Source of the DNA: Bacillota bacterium
Lineage (GTDB): Bacteria > Bacillota > Clostridia > Christensenellales > SZUA-584
Direction: 5' to 3'
NCBI GenBank assembly: GCA_023406895.1
Contig: JAEXTV010000027.1
Span: forward strand, 29,212 to 93,211
DNA: 64,000 nt
This document shows, piece after piece, positions 26,582-35,600 of the stretch (position 1 is the stretch's first letter; each line of letters begins with the position of its first letter). The notes beneath the pieces are model-generated. The model saw nothing but the letters and a program-made list of their open reading frames with translations. It was not told where the DNA came from and did not search any database. Made by a program: the position numbers and the translations under genes.

Positions 26582-28492
26582 TTATTTCAGCTTTTTATTT
26601 TTGCCCCAGGAGAGCGTTAAACGCCCGTTTTTCTTTGTGCCGTCCCAAACTCTTCCAAGGTACGGCAGCACCCAGTGATCGAACCCGAACGCACGCCCTG
26701 CGCCCGCTGCCATGGCGATACCCGCAAACAGCATCCACCATGTGGAGTCGTACATACCTGTGGATGTGATGAACATCGCGATCAGGCCAAGCGAAACGAC
26801 AGACGAAAGGAACGTAAACGTACCCGAGAATATCGCCAAACCGACAATGATCTCAAGAACCACAATCAGCACCTGGAAGAACATCGACCAGCCCGGCGTC
26901 GCGAGCACCCATCCGTTCAAAATCCAGTCAACAAGGAAGAAGTGGACACGGAACACAAGCGGCTGTCCTTCCCCCGCTCTCTCAAGGAAGAACCCTAAGA
27001 ACCCGAGGTCGATATTGAGAAGCTTCTCGATAACCGCAGGCGCACCTTCGGTAACTGCCTGAGACGCGCCCGAAATGGCCTCAGCACCTGTGGCTGTTGA
27101 AGCCGCGTCCGCACCCGAGGCATAGCCCAAGAAACTTGCGAGCATCGGTTTGGCAAACCAGCCTTCCTGAACCTTCTTAATGCCTTCGTAGAACCATGTC
27201 CAGCCGAGGAACAGCCTTAAAGGCACGAGCCACCACGCCTGAACCGTTCTCGTATAGTTGCGCTGCAGGAAGCGTTTGTACTGCCTTCTGTGAAGAATTT
27301 CGTCGCGCAGATAATCCCATATGCCCTTTAACCCCATGATACCATAAAGGTAGTGCATGTTCACGATATACTTCATGATCAGCGAAATCCAGCGGCCGGG
27401 CTTCACGCCCATCAAATCGGCCACTGCAAAATAGTTGCCGATGCAAACCATCACGCCGTGCAGCTTGACCTTGACGGTTTCGGGCTTCTTGCCTCTGATC
27501 TCGTTTAAAATATTCATCGCCGCACCGTCGCCGGTCTGCAGCGCGGTTTCCACCATCGCCGGGAATGCCTTGCCCTTTTCATCGAGCAACGCACCCACAT
27601 CGCCCACCGCATACACATTTTTATACTTGGTCCGGCAGAATTCATCAACGGTGAGCCGACGGCCCGGCCCTTTGTCGAGCTCCATCTTCTCCACATCAAG
27701 CGACGAGCGTACGCCCGCAGCCCATATGAGCGTGTTGGTTTCGATCTTTCTTTCCCCGATATCCACAAAATCGGGCGTCACCTGCTTGATCGCGGTGCTC
27801 AAAATGATTTCTATGCCCATCTTGCCGTGCATATAGTCATGGGCTCTTTTGCTGTTTTTGTCACACAGATTGCTGAGAATGCAGTCCAGCATATCCACGA
27901 TAATCAGGCGGACTTCTTTGCGGTCAACATGGTGAACTCTGCATAGCTTCTTCACCCACTGTCCCAGCTCGCCAATCATTTCCACACCTGTGAAACCGGC
28001 GCCGCCCACCACAAATGTCAGCAGCCGCTTACGGCGCTCCGCATCCTTCTCGGTTTCCGCCTCATAGAAGCAGCGTTCAATATGCTCCCTGATTTTAATC
28101 GCATCGTCAACCGACCAAAGCGGGAAGCCGTGTTCCTCAAGCCCCGGTATACCAAAATAGTTTGGCGTTGACCCGACAGACATGATCAGGTAATCATACG
28201 GATATTCATTCGACTTAGACTTTACTTTACGGGATTCAAAATCATACTGGTCTATATTGTCGATCACAAGATTCACGTTTGTGGTCTTGAATATCTCTTT
28301 AAGCGGTATTTTTACAGCATCTTCACCGACTCTGTTCCCCGCGACCTCATGTATTTCCGTTAGCAGCGTATGATAAGGGTTGCGGTCGATGATTGTAATA
28401 TCAAGATCGTCTCTTCTCCCTTTTTTGTTGAGCTTGATAGCGGCTTCGATACCCGCATATCCAGCGCCCACAATCAATATTTTCTTTGACAT
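26582..28492 (-). CDS. ndh2: Type II NADH dehydrogenase with C-terminal membrane domain (Ndh2)
   Basis: 636 residues. The N-terminal part (1 to about 400) is an NDH-2 flavoprotein: FAD motif VGAGYAGIEAA (7-17), NAD-binding VVGGAGFTGVE (about 163), and ATG-like VYAVGDVGAL (about 296). Residues about 420-636 hold four or more membrane segments resembling a DoxX-type domain (FLGWTWFYEGIKKVQEG). Such fused proteins feed electrons from NADH to a membrane quinone dedicated to extracellular transfer in Listeria. GGGAGG precedes the ATG. It is flanked by the two quinone-tail genes, which supports the role. A fermentative NADH sink using another acceptor is the alternative. Confidence 0.9.
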   Translation of the reverse strand: MSKKILIVGAGYAGIEAAIKLNKKGRRDDLDITIIDRNPYHTLLTEIHEVAGNRVGEDAVKIPLKEIFKTTNVNLVIDNIDQYDFESRKVKSKSNEYPYDYLIMSVGSTPNYFGIPGLEEHGFPLWSVDDAIKIREHIERCFYEAETEKDAERRKRLLTFVVGGAGFTGVEMIGELGQWVKKLCRVHHVDRKEVRLIIVDMLDCILSNLCDKNSKRAHDYMHGKMGIEIILSTAIKQVTPDFVDIGERKIETNTLIWAAGVRSSLDVEKMELDKGPGRRLTVDEFCRTKYKNVYAVGDVGALLDEKGKAFPAMVETALQTGDGAAMNILNEIRGKKPETVKVKLHGVMVCIGNYFAVADLMGVKPGRWISLIMKYIVNMHYLYGIMGLKGIWDYLRDEILHRRQYKRFLQRNYTRTVQAWWLVPLRLFLGWTWFYEGIKKVQEGWFAKPMLASFLGYASGADAASTATGAEAISGASQAVTEGAPAVIEKLLNIDLGFLGFFLERAGEGQPLVFRVHFFLVDWILNGWVLATPGWSMFFQVLIVVLEIIVGLAIFSGTFTFLSSVVSLGLIAMFITSTGMYDSTWWMLFAGIAMAAGAGRAFGFDHWVLPYLGRVWDGTKKNGRLTLSWGKNKKLK

Positions 28493-28508
28493 CTTATCCT
28501 CCCATGAA

Positions 28509-29456
28509 TTAAAAGACTAAGCCGTCCAAAACGGCACTAACGACAAATGACAATCCAAACAGCTGATAGACTTGCACCGTGGCCGCGTTCGACGCAATGA
28601 GTTTGTCGATCCGATCAAAATTTTTCCGGCAGTTGCTCACGGCTTTAAAAGCCATGGGAACAGTCAGAAGCGGCAGCAGCCATATTCCGTTTCCCGCATA
28701 CAGGGCGATGCCGATGTCCGACAGGTAACTGAGTACAAAAAGCGCCGTGTACACAAACACGGCTTTTTCTTTGCCCAGACGCACAACCCCATTTCTTTTA
28801 TTATGCGCTTTATCCACTTCATAATCGGGATATTGATTAATCCACAGCACATTTGTAATTAAAAAAGCAATGGGCACGGATACCAACAGCGGCAGCCAAT
28901 CGAAGCGGCCTTCAATCAGCACGTAAACGCCCATGACGATGGCGGGGCCAAAGGCCAACCCCACCGCGATTTCACCAAAGCCCCTGTAACAGAGTTTAAA
29001 CGGCGGCAGGCTGTAAAGCACAGCCATAACAAAGCCGGCAAGACCGGGCCACAACACACGCGGCTCCGCAAACAGAACGAGGACACCGCCCAAAAATGCA
29101 GCGGCGGCAAAGCAGATCACTGCGATCGTCAGGCATTGAGTCAGATCGAGATTCCCCTGCACGATCGTCTTTTTTCCGCCTGAGAAAGGGGTTCTGTGCT
29201 GCTCATCGACACCGGGATCCACACCCGACTGAAAATCGATCACCTCATTGAGTGCGTTCTTGGCAATTTCTACAAGATAAACGCCAATGGCAGCCAATAA
29301 AAACCACAGCACACTCAGCGGTTTTGTCCCGGAACCAAACGACCAAGCAATGGCTGCACCCGACAGCAACGGTATGGTGGAGGCCACCCAAATTTTCGGA
29401 TCGGCCACCTGCCAGAAGCCCTTCGCCAGTTTTTTCACTGTTACATTCTCTTGCAT
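28509..29456 (-). CDS. dmkA: UbiA-family quinone prenyltransferase (DmkA/MenA-like)
   Basis: 315 residues with about eight membrane segments. The first Asp-rich motif NEVIDFQSGVD (about 72) and second motif DYEVDKAHNKRNG (about 205) bind the prenyl diphosphate through Mg. It should attach the prenyl chain to dihydroxynaphthoate, giving demethylmenaquinone. It is first in the minus-strand unit and divergent from the lipoprotein-ApbE pair. No strong Shine-Dalgarno precedes the ATG. No other menaquinone genes are in the window. Confidence 0.88.
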   Translation of the reverse strand: MQENVTVKKLAKGFWQVADPKIWVASTIPLLSGAAIAWSFGSGTKPLSVLWFLLAAIGVYLVEIAKNALNEVIDFQSGVDPGVDEQHRTPFSGGKKTIVQGNLDLTQCLTIAVICFAAAAFLGGVLVLFAEPRVLWPGLAGFVMAVLYSLPPFKLCYRGFGEIAVGLAFGPAIVMGVYVLIEGRFDWLPLLVSVPIAFLITNVLWINQYPDYEVDKAHNKRNGVVRLGKEKAVFVYTALFVLSYLSDIGIALYAGNGIWLLPLLTVPMAFKAVSNCRKNFDRIDKLIASNAATVQVYQLFGLSFVVSAVLDGLVF

Positions 29457-29553
29457 AATTGACGTAATATTATCAGAAATTTTTTTTAAATTCCATTGTT
29501 AATTATTACAAACCATGATATTACTAAACGTTAATTTTACCTTTGAAACATAG

Positions 29554-29612
29554 TTAATAATGGTTATTAATACCACTTCTTTTTTTAAAACCTTTGTGAT
29601 AAACTTATCACA
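29554..29612. promoter_or_regulatory. Two palindromes in the divergent dmkA/pplA promoter region
   Basis: TTAATAA-TGG-TTATTAA (29554-29570) and TGTGATAA-AC-TTATCACA (29595-29612) are perfect inverted repeats 24 bases apart. The second has the TGTGA/TCACA look of CRP/FNR- or Rex-type operators, but its half-site spacing (8 between TGTGA and TCACA) does not fit the usual 6. They sit between the divergent operons where a shared regulator would bind. Confidence 0.5.
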
Positions 29613-29637
29613 GTTTTTTGGTAATGTTTATGTTTAG

Positions 29638-29666
29638 TTGACAAAAAGCAGAGTCTATGATAAACA
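29638..29666 (+). promoter_or_regulatory. Candidate sigma-A promoter of the pplA-like gene
   Basis: TTGACA (29638-29643), 17 bases, then TAAACA (29661-29666). It lies about 85 bases before the ATG; the leader contains an inverted repeat, CCAATTATC at about 29671 and GATAATTGG at about 29717. Confidence 0.45.
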
Positions 29667-29751
29667 TTTATCCAATTATCTTCCTAGATGGTGAAGAAAA
29701 CAAACAGGATTGGCAATGATAATTGGTAAGTGATAAAGAGGAGGAAGACTG

Positions 29752-30849
29752 ATGAAAAAGGTAATATTATTGGGTTTAGTATTGGCGATGATTGTGTCTG
29801 CTTTTGCCGGTTGCGGCAACAATAATGCAACAGAATCGCCGGCAGCATCGGCGACCGAATCGCCCTCTGCCACTGTAAGTGAATCAGCAGCGGCGACCGG
29901 TGCGGTGCTTACAGGCCTTGGGAGCGACATTTCCCTTGCGAAGTCGGCCAGCGTATCCGCTGATGCGGAAGCGCTTGCTGAAATTGACACCACTATGGCA
30001 GCCGTGACGCTTGACAAAGACGGAAAAATCATCAATGTCAAGATTGACATGGTTCAGCCGATGGTGAACTTTGATGCGCAGGGACAGCTGAAATCGGATA
30101 CCGCTGCGGAAATTAAAACGAAAGTGGAGCTCGGCAATGCTTACGGCATGGCCAAAGCATCCGGCATCGGCAAAGAGTGGTATGAGCAGATTGCAGCCCT
30201 CGAAGACTGGATGGTCGGAAAAACAATCGACCAAGTGATGGGTATGAAGATGAGCGAAGAAGGCACACCGGCAGAAGCCGACCTGACTTCCAGCGTTACC
30301 GTCCATGTGTCCAGCTATCTGGCTGCCGTTCAGAAGGCTGTTGCCAACGCGAAAGACTTTGGCGCAGCGGTTTCGGGCGCAACCAAAACAGGTATTGGCA
30401 ATGTGACGTCCATCAAAAAATCTGCGGGCGCGACAGCTGACGCTGACGCTCTTGCTCAGGCCGACATCATCATGGCGGCAGTCACTGTGGATCAGGACAA
30501 CAAGATCGTTGGCGTGATGATCGATAACGGCCAGGTAAAGGTCAACTTCGATGCGAAAGGCACACTGATCACCGATGCGGCCTCCAAGCCCAAAACAAAA
30601 GTGGAACTTGGCGACGAGTACGGCATGAAGAAAGCGTCCTCTATCGGCAAGGAATGGTATGAGCAGATTGCGGCTCTGGGTCAGTGGATGATCGGAAAAA
30701 CCATCGACGAAGTCAAAGCCATGAAGACGGCTCCGAAGGATGAAGAACATCCGTCTGTTCCCGCCGAAGCTGATCTGACCTCCAGCGTGACAATTTCCGT
30801 TCAGGATTATATTGCCGCTGTGGAAAAAGCGATTGCCAACGCTGACTGA
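29752..30849 (+). CDS. pplA: Two-repeat surface lipoprotein, probable FMN-carrying electron shuttle (PplA-like)
   Basis: 365 residues. A lipoprotein signal ends FAGC (Cys 21), then a Ser/Thr/Pro-rich tether (22-48) and two tandem repeats (about 49-199 and 207-363). Each repeat has TMAAVT/IMAAVT, DGKI/DNKI, VNFDA, KTKVELG, YGM, IGKEWYEQIAAL, GKTID and ends in ADLTSSVT followed by a Y-x-AAV-KA helix. That end corresponds in place to the D-x-x-SGAT motif where ApbE attaches FMN in FMN-binding domains; a canonical SGAT also occurs once, at 208-211. AGGAGG precedes the ATG and an apbE gene follows. The role as the surface flavoprotein of extracellular electron transfer is inference from this layout; the symbol is by analogy with Listeria. 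Confidence 0.78.
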   Translation: MKKVILLGLVLAMIVSAFAGCGNNNATESPAASATESPSATVSESAAATGAVLTGLGSDISLAKSASVSADAEALAEIDTTMAAVTLDKDGKIINVKIDMVQPMVNFDAQGQLKSDTAAEIKTKVELGNAYGMAKASGIGKEWYEQIAALEDWMVGKTIDQVMGMKMSEEGTPAEADLTSSVTVHVSSYLAAVQKAVANAKDFGAAVSGATKTGIGNVTSIKKSAGATADADALAQADIIMAAVTVDQDNKIVGVMIDNGQVKVNFDAKGTLITDAASKPKTKVELGDEYGMKKASSIGKEWYEQIAALGQWMIGKTIDEVKAMKTAPKDEEHPSVPAEADLTSSVTISVQDYIAAVEKAIANAD

Positions 30850-30877
30850 TTCGATTAAAATTTTAGAAAAACACGCG

Positions 30878-30914
30878 AATAATCCCTCCGGCCTCGTGCC
30901 GGAAGGATTATTTT
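30878..30914 (+). terminator. Strong hairpin between pplA and fmnB, possible partial terminator
   Basis: AATAATCC-TCCGGC pairs with GCCGGA-GGATTATT and is followed by TT. The T-run is short, so some read-through into the downstream gene is likely. Confidence 0.55.
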
Positions 30915-30931
30915 GCTGTATAAGAGGTCAA

Positions 30932-32017
30932 ATGAAAAAAATTCTTACGTTTTTTTTGGTCGTTCTCATTGTTTTTCCGCTTTTCGGCTGCGCACCGGCT
31001 CAAAAATACGAAAAATACAGCGGAGAGTTTCTGGATACTTTTGATACGTCCGTTATTGTGATGGCCTATGCACGTTCTCAGGAAGAATTCGATGATATTT
31101 ATAATACCGTCTACGATACGTTTACAGAGCTCAATATGCAGTATGATATCTATCATGATTATGACGGTGTTAACAACATAAAGTCAATCAACGATAACGC
31201 GGGTATCGCTCCCGTAAAAGCAGACCTTGCAATTATCGACATGCTCAAAATGTCTATGGATTGGTACGACAAAACAGACGGTATTGTCAACGTCGCCATG
31301 GGCAGCGTCCTGAGTATTTGGCACGATTACCGTGACGCCGGGCAATATGACCCCTCAAAGGCGGAGCTCCCCCCCATGGATCAGCTTCAGGACGCGGCAA
31401 AACATACGGATATCGATGACGTTATCATTGATGAGCAGGCATCAACCGTTTATTTAAACGACAGCCGTATGAGCCTTGACGTGGGGGCTGTGGCTAAGGG
31501 CTACGCCACCGAGGTTGCGGCGGATAAGCTCATTGAAAAAGGCTATGACTCCGTGCTGATCAGCGCAGGCGGTAATATCCGTGCCATCGGCACACCCAAA
31601 GACGGCGTTCGCAGCAAATGGAGCGTGGGCATTAAAGACCCCGACAGCCCGCTGGCAGGCTCCACAGACGAATCCAATCTGCTTGATGTTGCGTTTGTGA
31701 CCAATCTCTCCGTGGTCTCGAGCGGAATATATGAGCGGTTTTACACCGTAAACGGCGTGAATTACCATCACTTGATCGATCCGAAAACGCTGATGCCTGC
31801 CGATTATTATAAGGCGGTCACTGTGATCACCGAAAACAGCGGTCAGGCTGATCTTCTCTCAACCACACTGTTTTTAATGTCGCCTGATCAAAGCCTCAAC
31901 TATGCGGAAAGCCTTGACGGTGTGGAAGCACTATGGGTGATGCCGGACAACGAAATTTTAATGACATCGGGAATGAAAGCCATGCTGCGCGACATAGGCG
32001 GCGCTTCCTATAACTGA
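30932..32017 (+). CDS. fmnB: FAD:protein FMN transferase (ApbE family), lipoprotein
   Basis: 361 residues from ATG 30932 with AGAGG upstream. Lipobox LFGC (Cys about 22) places it outside. ApbE features: DTFDTSV at the substrate side, SLDVGAVAKGYATE (about 185), LISAGGNIRAIG (about 215) and the C-terminal YHHLIDPKTLMP with the conserved His and the TTLFLM Thr region. It transfers FMN from FAD to Thr residues of target proteins; the adjacent two-repeat lipoprotein is the obvious target. This pairing is that of fmnB and pplA in Listeria. The symbol is by analogy; apbE is equally valid. Confidence 0.92.
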   Translation: MKKILTFFLVVLIVFPLFGCAPAQKYEKYSGEFLDTFDTSVIVMAYARSQEEFDDIYNTVYDTFTELNMQYDIYHDYDGVNNIKSINDNAGIAPVKADLAIIDMLKMSMDWYDKTDGIVNVAMGSVLSIWHDYRDAGQYDPSKAELPPMDQLQDAAKHTDIDDVIIDEQASTVYLNDSRMSLDVGAVAKGYATEVAADKLIEKGYDSVLISAGGNIRAIGTPKDGVRSKWSVGIKDPDSPLAGSTDESNLLDVAFVTNLSVVSSGIYERFYTVNGVNYHHLIDPKTLMPADYYKAVTVITENSGQADLLSTTLFLMSPDQSLNYAESLDGVEALWVMPDNEILMTSGMKAMLRDIGGASYN

Positions 32018-32337
32018 TTTATAAGCGTGTTCACTCCGTTTTTCTAACGCCTCCGGCCGCTTTCGCAATTGTCTTGCGAAAGATCAGCAGCACGGTAGTT
32101 GTTGAGACAGATTCTCATCCACATCGACTTCGCTGCGCTCGTTCTCTGCGACAGTGGTAAGAATGGCCGCTACCCTTTCTTTTCGTTTGTCGTGGTGCCA
32201 TAGCGCAAGATGTTTCCGAATTATTAGACAACTGTGAGAAAATGTCGCCGAAGCGGCTGACTTACGCTGTTTTTGCTTCCACCTCAATCGCTCCGTCTCT
32301 CTTCAATTGAAAAAGCGAATGCCATTTAACGAGGCAA
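32018..32337. other. Intergenic repeat-like DNA
   Basis: GC-rich inverted segments (for example GCTTTCGCAATTGTCTTGCG and CTTCGCTGCGCTCG) give it the look of a decayed palindromic element. No gene is seen. Confidence 0.35.
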
Positions 32338-32365
32338 CAAAAAGAGACGGCACATTGGCCGCCTC
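32338..32365 (-). terminator. Intrinsic terminator after the 47-aa ORF
   Basis: On the minus strand GAGGCGGC pairs with GCCGTCTC, then TTTTT. Confidence 0.55.
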
Positions 32366-32379
32366 CCTGTTCCCAGCTT

Positions 32380-32523
32380 TCATCCGTCGTGCGGATCGTC
32401 TTCACCGCTGTAATGCACGCGCAAGTCCTCACGCAATCCGATCTGATGGTCTGTCCCGTCGTTTGCATTTGTCCGCGATGAATACCGATCCAGCATCCGT
32501 CTGGGATCCTTCTTCTTTTTCAT
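32380..32523 (-). CDS. Possible small protein, 47 aa
   Basis: Starts MKKKKDPRRMLDRYSSRT and ends in an acidic tail (EDDPHDG). GGGTGA lies nine bases before the ATG and an intrinsic terminator follows. It is hydrophilic and not recognised. It lies downstream of the giant surface protein gene on the same strand but after that gene's own terminator, so it may have its own promoter (CATAAT near 32548). Confidence 0.4.
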   Translation of the reverse strand: MKKKKDPRRMLDRYSSRTNANDGTDHQIGLREDLRVHYSGEDDPHDG

Positions 32524-32561
32524 CTTCTCTTCACCCTGAATTGTATTATGCGCACTTTTCT

Positions 32562-32600
32562 CAAATTAAACAGGCGGGAGCTTATTTACCCCCGCCCGCT
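32562..32600 (-). terminator. Terminator of the giant surface protein gene
   Basis: On the minus strand a GCGGG-rich arm pairs with CTCCCGCC and is followed by TGTTTAATTT. Confidence 0.55.
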
Positions 32601-32609
32601 CATCTTTTT

Positions 32610-35600
32610 TTATTCCCAGCTTTCAATCGTGCCTTCAAAGCTGCCCTTCGTATCGTCCGGTATCACCGCGGCGAAGACCTCACGGCCATCCAGCGTCACG
32701 GTCAGCGTTTTGCTTCTCATACGCCGTGTCAGCCCTTCAGACAGCGTAACGAGGCCTTTCGTCGCGTCCTTAATGCTTTCGGCCTTCAGATTAATCATCA
32801 GCACGTCACGGCTTCGTCTCAGCATTCTGATCACCTTCACGGTTCTGACGCGTCCGCCATCCCTTGCGGCTATCGCCTCAATCTTGACGTTGCGCCAGAG
32901 CAGCAGCAACCAGAGCAGCAGCAATCCCGCAGCGCCTGTGCCACCCGCATAAACGTACCAAACAACCGGCGCTTTTGGCTGGAACTGCCCGAAAGCGATA
33001 TCTTCATCGGTAATTGTCACTTCCACAATGCGTACATTGCCGTTCTCGTCCATCACCTCAATCAGATACGTACCCGGCTCTATGTCTTGCAGCACGAGCG
33101 AATCCTGCCACTCTCCGTCCGGCAGCCTGATCTTCACCGCATCCCACACCACATCTGGTGCAGTGAGGCTCACGTCGCCGATCACAGGCTTCACCTCTTC
33201 TGCGGGGTCAGCGCCGGGGCTCGCCGTCTCCGTCCCGGGTGCGCCGGTCTCCTGGGCCGCAATCTTAAACGGTCCGAATGTCTTGGTGGCCGTTAAACCG
33301 AATGAATTTTTAGAGAACGCATGAATGTAGTACGTGCCCGGTTCGCTGAGCATGATATCCGCCGTGTAGCTCTTATACGCGCCCGAATACGTTTTTGCGT
33401 CGGTCAAAGCGTATCCCTTCGATATGATCTCCGCCTTATCATCCGAAAACAACAGCGCTGCCGTAATCTCCTTGAGCGTTGTTTCGCCGATCACATAGCT
33501 GCCTGTGCTGCATTCAATCACGGGCGGGGTTTCATCAAGGCTGTCAACCGTCACATTGAATTTCGTGCTGTTGCCCACGTTATCGAGTATCGTCATCGCA
33601 TATATGTCGTTTTTGCTGACATACCATTTCAGATCTGAAGACGCGCTTTTTACCGTGCCGTCCGGCAACACAATATGGCTGTTGCCGCTGCCGCCCGGGT
33701 CGGCCGAAAGCGTGAACTTAAGCTGCGCCTCGTTGCCCGACACCGTCACGTCTGTTTTGGGGACCGCCGGCGGCTGCTTGTCAATCTTAATCAGGTAACC
33801 GCCAAATTCGCTCACGTTGCCAAACTCGTCAACCGCCTGTATAAACACATTGTGGACGCCGCTGACCACCGTTTTGCCTGTATCCGCGGCAAATGCCTTG
33901 TCTTCCATCGCGTATTTGAATGTGACCGCCGATGCATCCTCAACGGATACCGCCGTCACCGTCACGCTTTGGTTGGTCCATGTGCCCGCCGTATAAGGCT
34001 TGCCGTCTGCTTTGGTCATTTTCACAACGATATTGACAGGCACGCTCTTATCCACCTTAAGCTTGCCCGAATACCCGAAGCCGCTCGTGTACTGCGCATC
34101 CGACGCGCTGACCCTGAACTGAAGACTGGTGATGCTGGTCAGCGTCTCGGGAAGCTTGAAGTCGTACGATTCTGCGGTGAGCCCTTCCTGAATCAGCTTC
34201 CATGCTGAGCCGTCATAATACTCAAGCGTATATGTCAGCGGATCATCGTCAATATCATACCCCGTCCACGTGACATTCACTGTGGATTCGCCGCCGTAAC
34301 GCGAGCCCTGAACGGGTGTATGGACGACGGGTGTGGCAGGCGGGTCGTTCACGCTCTTCACTGTCACCGTCACCGTCGCGCTGTCGGTACCGCCGTGGCC
34401 GTCCGTCATCACGTACGTAAAGCTGTCGGTGCCCGCGAACTTATCTGCGGGCGTATACTCAACCTTATTGCCGCTTATTGCCGCTTTACCGTTTGTCGGC
34501 GCGGAGACGCTGGTCACCTTGAAATCCTGCGTTGAATAAATTTGCCCGCTGTTGAGCCCGCTTTGCGTATCAACATCGTTATCGTTATCCAGCACACTGA
34601 TGACCACCATGTCTTCGTCATTCGTGACAGCTGCGTCGTCATTCGCGACAGGCGCGTCGTTGACCTGCCCAATCGTCACGGTCACAAGAGCCGTATCCTC
34701 GGCGTCTCCGTCCGACAGTTTATATTCAAAGCGGTCGGTGCCGTTGTAATTGAGGTCAGGCGTGTATTTCACTTGGTTGCCGTCCAGCATGGCTGTACCG
34801 TGCAGCGGCTGTATAAGCCCCGCACCGCCCACCGACAGCACCAAAGTTTCGTCCTCGGGATGCGCGTTCAGCCCTGCTTTCGTATCCTGATCCACATCGT
34901 TGTTCAGCACGCTGATCCAAACCGGATGATCCTCGTTTGTGGTCTCTGCGTCGTCGGCTGCGACTGGCGCGTCGTTCACCTGCGCCACCGTCACCGTGAT
35001 CACACCCGTATCCGTTTCGCCGGACGGATCCGCAACCGTATACGTGAAGCTGTCCGTGCCGTTCCAATCGGGGCTCGGCGTATAACGGATATCCTTGTCC
35101 GTTACGGCCACTGTGCCGTGCGCTGGGCTCCCCGCTGCCTCCACCGTCACGGTCAGGCTGTCTTTATCCACATCATCAATCAGAGGTTCAACAGATATAT
35201 CGACCGCTGTATCCTCGTTTGTCGAGGCGGATTTATCACCCGCCGTCGGCGCGTCGTTGACGGGTGTCACCGTGATGGTGATCGTCCCCTCATCCTGCGC
35301 ATGCACTTTGTCTTCAACAATATAATCGACCGTTACCACACCGTTAAAATCATCAGCCGGTTTGTATGTCACGTCACCGTTTGCCGATGCGCTGATCGTT
35401 CCATGCATGGCGGTTAAGCCTGAATCTCCATTAAAACCGACGAATTTAAGCTCATCGTCGTAATCCTGGTCCGTATCATTATCGAGCACGTTAAACACAA
35501 TCTGCGTGTCCTCAGCCGTCGTCACGCTGTCGTCCACGGCCACCGGCGTATCGTTCTCGCTGTCCACAACGATAGTGAGCCTGCCTTCCGCGATGCCGCC

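Noticed and set aside
29595..29612. Rex or CRP/FNR operator
   Set aside because: The palindrome is perfect, but the distance between TGTGA and TCACA is 8 rather than 6, so I do not name the regulator.
29670..29751. FMN riboswitch in the pplA leader
   Set aside because: An inverted repeat is present, but the conserved FMN aptamer blocks (such as AGGAUAUG-type and junction sequences) are absent and the leader is too short.
32307..33296. 329-codon plus-strand frame across the 3' end of the giant gene
   Set aside because: It overlaps the real minus-strand gene and the 47-aa ORF, has biased shadow composition and no start signal.
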